Assembly: GCA_035440755.1 (NCBI GenBank)
Contig: DAORND010000007.1
Coordinates: 1 to 64,000, forward strand
Direction of reading: 5' to 3'
Source of the DNA: Aquimonas sp002352135
Lineage (GTDB): Bacteria > Pseudomonadota > Gammaproteobacteria > Xanthomonadales > Xanthomonadaceae
DNA: 64,000 nt
The position numbers and the translations under genes are program-made. Position 1 is the first letter of the stretch, and each line of letters starts with the position of its first letter. The notes under the pieces were generated by a model. It did not search any database. It worked only from the letters and a program-made list of their open reading frames with translations, and had not been told where the DNA came from. This document shows positions 61,628-64,000 of this stretch, piece after piece.

Positions 61628-63027
61628 AATCGGAGATCGTCGCCACGACGCAGACATGGTCCTTGCGCCATCGATTGGTTGTTCTGGTGTGCCTGTTGAG
61701 TTTGATTACCAGCCTGCTCGGCAGTTTTTGGGTCTATCGAACCGCAGTTGCCGAGAGTGAACAACTGTTCGATGCCGCATTGATCGAGAGCGGTCACGCG
61801 CTATTGGCCATCGTTGCGCATGAGATCAGGGAGCTGTCTGATCCGGAGGACAGTGCCTCGGCCCTGGATGCGATCGATCATGACCACGTGGAGCGCCTTT
61901 TTTTCCAGATTCGCGGTGCGCATGGGCAACTCCTCTTCCGTTCGCCGCAAAGTCCGCCCACCAGACTTGGAGGCCACGACGTCGGGCTCCACCTGTCCAC
62001 TGTCGACGACGTGACCTACCGTGTTTACACCTTGCACAGTGCCAAGCATCGGTTGTGGGTCGATGTGGCACAGCCCATGGCCGTTCGGGAGCAGTTGACC
62101 CGCGCCAGCGCGCTGCGATTGGTGCTGCCAGGCACTCTCCTGCTTCTGCTGCTGGCGCCGGCGGTCCTTGTCGCCGTGCGACGCGTGACGCGCCCGGTCA
62201 TTCGCTATTCCGAAGCGCTGGACGCCTTGCCCCTGGAATCGCTTCATTCGGTTTCGCCGCACGGCTTGCCAAGCGAATTGATGCCCGTGGCCACCGCAGT
62301 GGGCGGTCTGGTTGAGCGCGTGCAGCGCGCATTGTTGCTGGAGCGCACATTGACGGCCGATGCCGCGCACGAATTGCGGACTCCACTGGCGGCCTTGCGT
62401 GCTCAGGCACAGGTAGCGTTGCGTGCGCGGGACGAGCAAGAACGCGCGGAGGCACTGACCGCGTTGATCGCCGGGGTCGATCGCAGCACTCGTCTGGTCG
62501 ATGGGGTGCTGGCGCTGGCGAGACTGGATGCGCAGACGAGCGGACCCTCGGTCGTGCCCCGCGATGCATTGCCAATGCAGTCCCTGGACGCGGTGCTGCA
62601 CGCCGTACTGGCTGATCTGGAGTCCGCTCGTCGCGGTGGCTCAGTTCAGCGGCATGTCCATGCGCGGCCTGTGAAGGACCGCGTCGATATCGACATGATC
62701 GGTGTATTGATGCGCAATATGATCGACAACGGTTTGCGCCATGCAAAGCACGCACTGTGGATCGAGCTCGACAGCGACGAGTCGGGGGTCGTATTTGAGG
62801 TGCGCGATGATGGCGATGGTATGTCGCCAGAGGCGATGGCCAGGGCGGGTGATCGATTCTTCCGGGCGGACAGCTCGCAGACCGGCTCCGGCTTGGGACT
62901 GGCGATGGTGAAGCGGATCGTTGATGTGCTCGGCGGGCGGCTGGAATTTGTGCGACCTTCCAGCGGACCGGGTTTTTCGGTACGGGTCAGTTGGCCGTTG
63001 AGCGAGCTTGCCGGGCGTGTCCGCTAG
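61624..63027 (+). CDS. Membrane sensor histidine kinase, QseC type
   Basis: 467 aa. Two helices (about 17-38 and 160-180) flank a periplasmic sensor domain; HAMP-like region; H-box D-A-A-H-E-L-R-T-P-L; N-box M-R-N-M-I-D-N-G-L; G1 D-D-G-D-G; G2 G-S-G-L-G-L. All catalytic residues present. Overlaps the response-regulator gene as ATGA. The signal is unknown; linkage to a cytochrome cluster suggests a redox or metal input. Confidence 0.93.
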   Translation: MKSEIVATTQTWSLRHRLVVLVCLLSLITSLLGSFWVYRTAVAESEQLFDAALIESGHALLAIVAHEIRELSDPEDSASALDAIDHDHVERLFFQIRGAHGQLLFRSPQSPPTRLGGHDVGLHLSTVDDVTYRVYTLHSAKHRLWVDVAQPMAVREQLTRASALRLVLPGTLLLLLLAPAVLVAVRRVTRPVIRYSEALDALPLESLHSVSPHGLPSELMPVATAVGGLVERVQRALLLERTLTADAAHELRTPLAALRAQAQVALRARDEQERAEALTALIAGVDRSTRLVDGVLALARLDAQTSGPSVVPRDALPMQSLDAVLHAVLADLESARRGGSVQRHVHARPVKDRVDIDMIGVLMRNMIDNGLRHAKHALWIELDSDESGVVFEVRDDGDGMSPEAMARAGDRFFRADSSQTGSGLGLAMVKRIVDVLGGRLEFVRPSSGPGFSVRVSWPLSELAGRVR

Positions 63028-63148
63028 CTCGCGGCTTGGTTACCGCAACGACGACATGACGTTGCAACCCCCCCTTCGCGATCAGGCTGATTCCGGCTGC
63101 TGCCGATGCCCGATGTGGGTGTGGCTCCGGTGGCAGTGCTGTTGCCGC

Positions 63149-63400
63149 TCAGAACCGATCATTCGGCAATTGTTTGAAGGCTTCCAGCGCGGCCTTGAAT
63201 GCACGCGATTCGTCGTCTTCCCAGGTGCCACCCAGTTTGGCGATATCGCCGGGCAGTGGCGGCGGTGGCGGCTCCATGCCCAGCGCTTGCTTGATCAGGT
63301 GGTGAAACACATCGTTGATCGGCCAGCCGCGTTCGCGCGAGATGCGCTTGATGCGTTCGGCGACTTCGGAATCGATGTCTTTCAGCAGGAAGTCGGGCAT
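63149..63400 (-). CDS. Ribbon-helix-helix protein (Arc/FitA-like)
   Basis: 83 aa from M-P-D-F-L-L-K-D-I-D. Residues 1-45 resemble Arc/FitA antitoxin RHH domains (beta strand, then E-V-A-E-R-I-K-R-I-S-R-E-R-G and V-F-H-H-L-I-K-Q-A-L). A Pro-rich linker and short acidic tail follow. No PIN toxin lies next to it. ATG 63400 is chosen because the longer frame adds unrelated residues. Converges with the QseC-like gene. Confidence 0.7.
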   Translation of the reverse strand: MPDFLLKDIDSEVAERIKRISRERGWPINDVFHHLIKQALGMEPPPPPLPGDIAKLGGTWEDDESRAFKAALEAFKQLPNDRF

Positions 63401-63446
63401 GGGGGATGTGCTGCAGGTCAGGCCGTGCGTCTTTTTACTCCTTTGT

Positions 63447-64000
63447 TCATCCGCGTGGCTGAATTTCAGTCGATTCATCGGACTGGCGCGACGAACTCCC
63501 GGACGACGCGGTGGCTGAGGCGGCACGCCCAAGCGACTGCTCCACCGCGCCGCTGCGCAGCAGATACAGATACAACACCACGCCAGGCAGGGCGACGGCG
63601 GTGGTGAACAGATAGAAATTCACGTAGCCGAACGACTCGATCATCTGCCCCGCGGTGGTGCCGGTGATCAGCCGCCCAATGACACTGGCGGCAGCCGACA
63701 GCAGAGCAAACTGGGTGGCCGTAAAGGCGAGATTGCACAGTGCCGACAAATAGGCCACGACGACCACGCCACCGATGCCGCTGGCGACGTTCTCGAAGCC
63801 GATGGTGAAGGCCAGCAAGGTGTTCGAATGCCCGTTGTGCGCCAGCCACGCAAAGCTCAGGTTGGACACCGCCATCAGGATCAGCGCCAGCAGTACGGAC
63901 CGCTTCATGCCCAGACTGCTGTAAAGCACGCCGCCAAGGAATATGCCGGTAAGGTAGGCGAAAAACCCGAGTCCAACGTCCCACGTAGCGATCTCCTCGT
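63447..64000 (-). CDS. AmpG-like MFS permease, C-terminal part (cut by window edge)
   Basis: The frame is open from the stop at 63447 to the window edge (about 184 residues), with six helices. F-T-I-G-F-E-N-V-A-S-G-I-G-G, A-L-C-N-L-A-F-T-A-T-Q-F-A-L-L-S-A and the final helices match AmpG muropeptide permeases, which carry anhydro-muropeptides into the cytoplasm for cell-wall recycling. The tail is Ser-rich (about 30 residues). The true start lies beyond the window. Confidence 0.85.
   Translation of the reverse strand, partial: EEIATWDVGLGFFAYLTGIFLGGVLYSSLGMKRSVLLALILMAVSNLSFAWLAHNGHSNTLLAFTIGFENVASGIGGVVVVAYLSALCNLAFTATQFALLSAAASVIGRLITGTTAGQMIESFGYVNFYLFTTAVALPGVVLYLYLLRSGAVEQSLGRAASATASSGSSSRQSDESTEIQPRG

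Noticed and set aside
63149..63400. Toxin-antitoxin module
   Set aside because: The RHH protein resembles an antitoxin, but no toxin gene is adjacent; both sides are unrelated genes.
1..64000. CRISPR arrays, rRNA, tRNA or mobile elements
   Set aside because: No regularly spaced repeats, no cloverleaf with CCA-like end noticed by eye, and no transposase or integrase motif in any translated frame; a dedicated search was not run.

Overview
The window looks like chromosomal DNA of a high-GC gammaproteobacterium of the Lysobacterales (Xanthomonadales). This is inferred from gene content: a Xanthomonas-like sucrose locus built on a TonB-dependent receptor and amylosucrase, a PPi-dependent phosphofructokinase next to a proton-pumping pyrophosphatase, an ilvC-ilvG-ilvM-ilvE operon, a QseBC-type two-component pair, and secreted proteins carrying an F-x-D-G-F-E motif. 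No rRNA or tRNA gene, CRISPR array, insertion sequence or prophage was seen; it reads as ordinary chromosome with several accessory modules.

Layout. 1-3.9 kb: start of an acyltransferase, then pfp and hppA; with ppa at 36.3 kb these form a pyrophosphate economy. 4.2-12.3 kb: sucrose module (fructokinase, amylosucrase, TonB receptor; a divergent sodium/solute symporter; a LacI regulator), with a perfect 14-bp LacI-type palindrome between the divergent promoters. 12.4-26.4 kb: denitrification and nitrosative-stress region: a nirS with an extra N-terminal cytochrome c domain, a divergent heme-type TonB receptor, two secreted proteins of unknown role, SirB2, NnrS, the quinol NO reductase norB and an FNR regulator. 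FNR-like half-sites (TGA-N6-TCA) lie before nirS and its divergent receptor, nnrS and norB. 26.5-29.1 kb: a MaoC-FabI fusion and a degenerate LytS-type kinase. 29.3-33.3 kb: the ilvC-ilvG-ilvM-ilvE operon (transcribed right to left) with a leader peptide and attenuator.

33.6-43.5 kb: DUF2333 protein, a membrane diguanylate cyclase, ppa, a NatAB-like exporter with a peptidase-like hydrolase and a ferredoxin-NADP reductase, then a YadGH-type exporter and a 48-residue DUF3096 membrane peptide. 43.6-47.0 kb: a tightly overlapping three-gene signalling operon (REC-TPR protein, small HATPase protein, MASE2-GGDEF cyclase), the most promising little-described system here. 47.1-55.5 kb: PlpD-type patatin autotransporter, DUF3011 protein, a large lipoprotein and a large secreted protein ending in LFGDGFE. 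55.6-59.2 kb: aminopeptidase N and an LpxH-like phosphoesterase. 59.3-63.0 kb: a DUF1924 / diheme cytochrome / cytochrome b561 cluster contiguous with a QseBC-like pair, preceded by a hexamer-N5-hexamer direct repeat. The window ends with a ribbon-helix-helix protein and the 3' part of an AmpG-like transporter.

No searches were run. Functions rest on motifs read from the translations and on recalled family knowledge; promoters and operators are pattern-based predictions.
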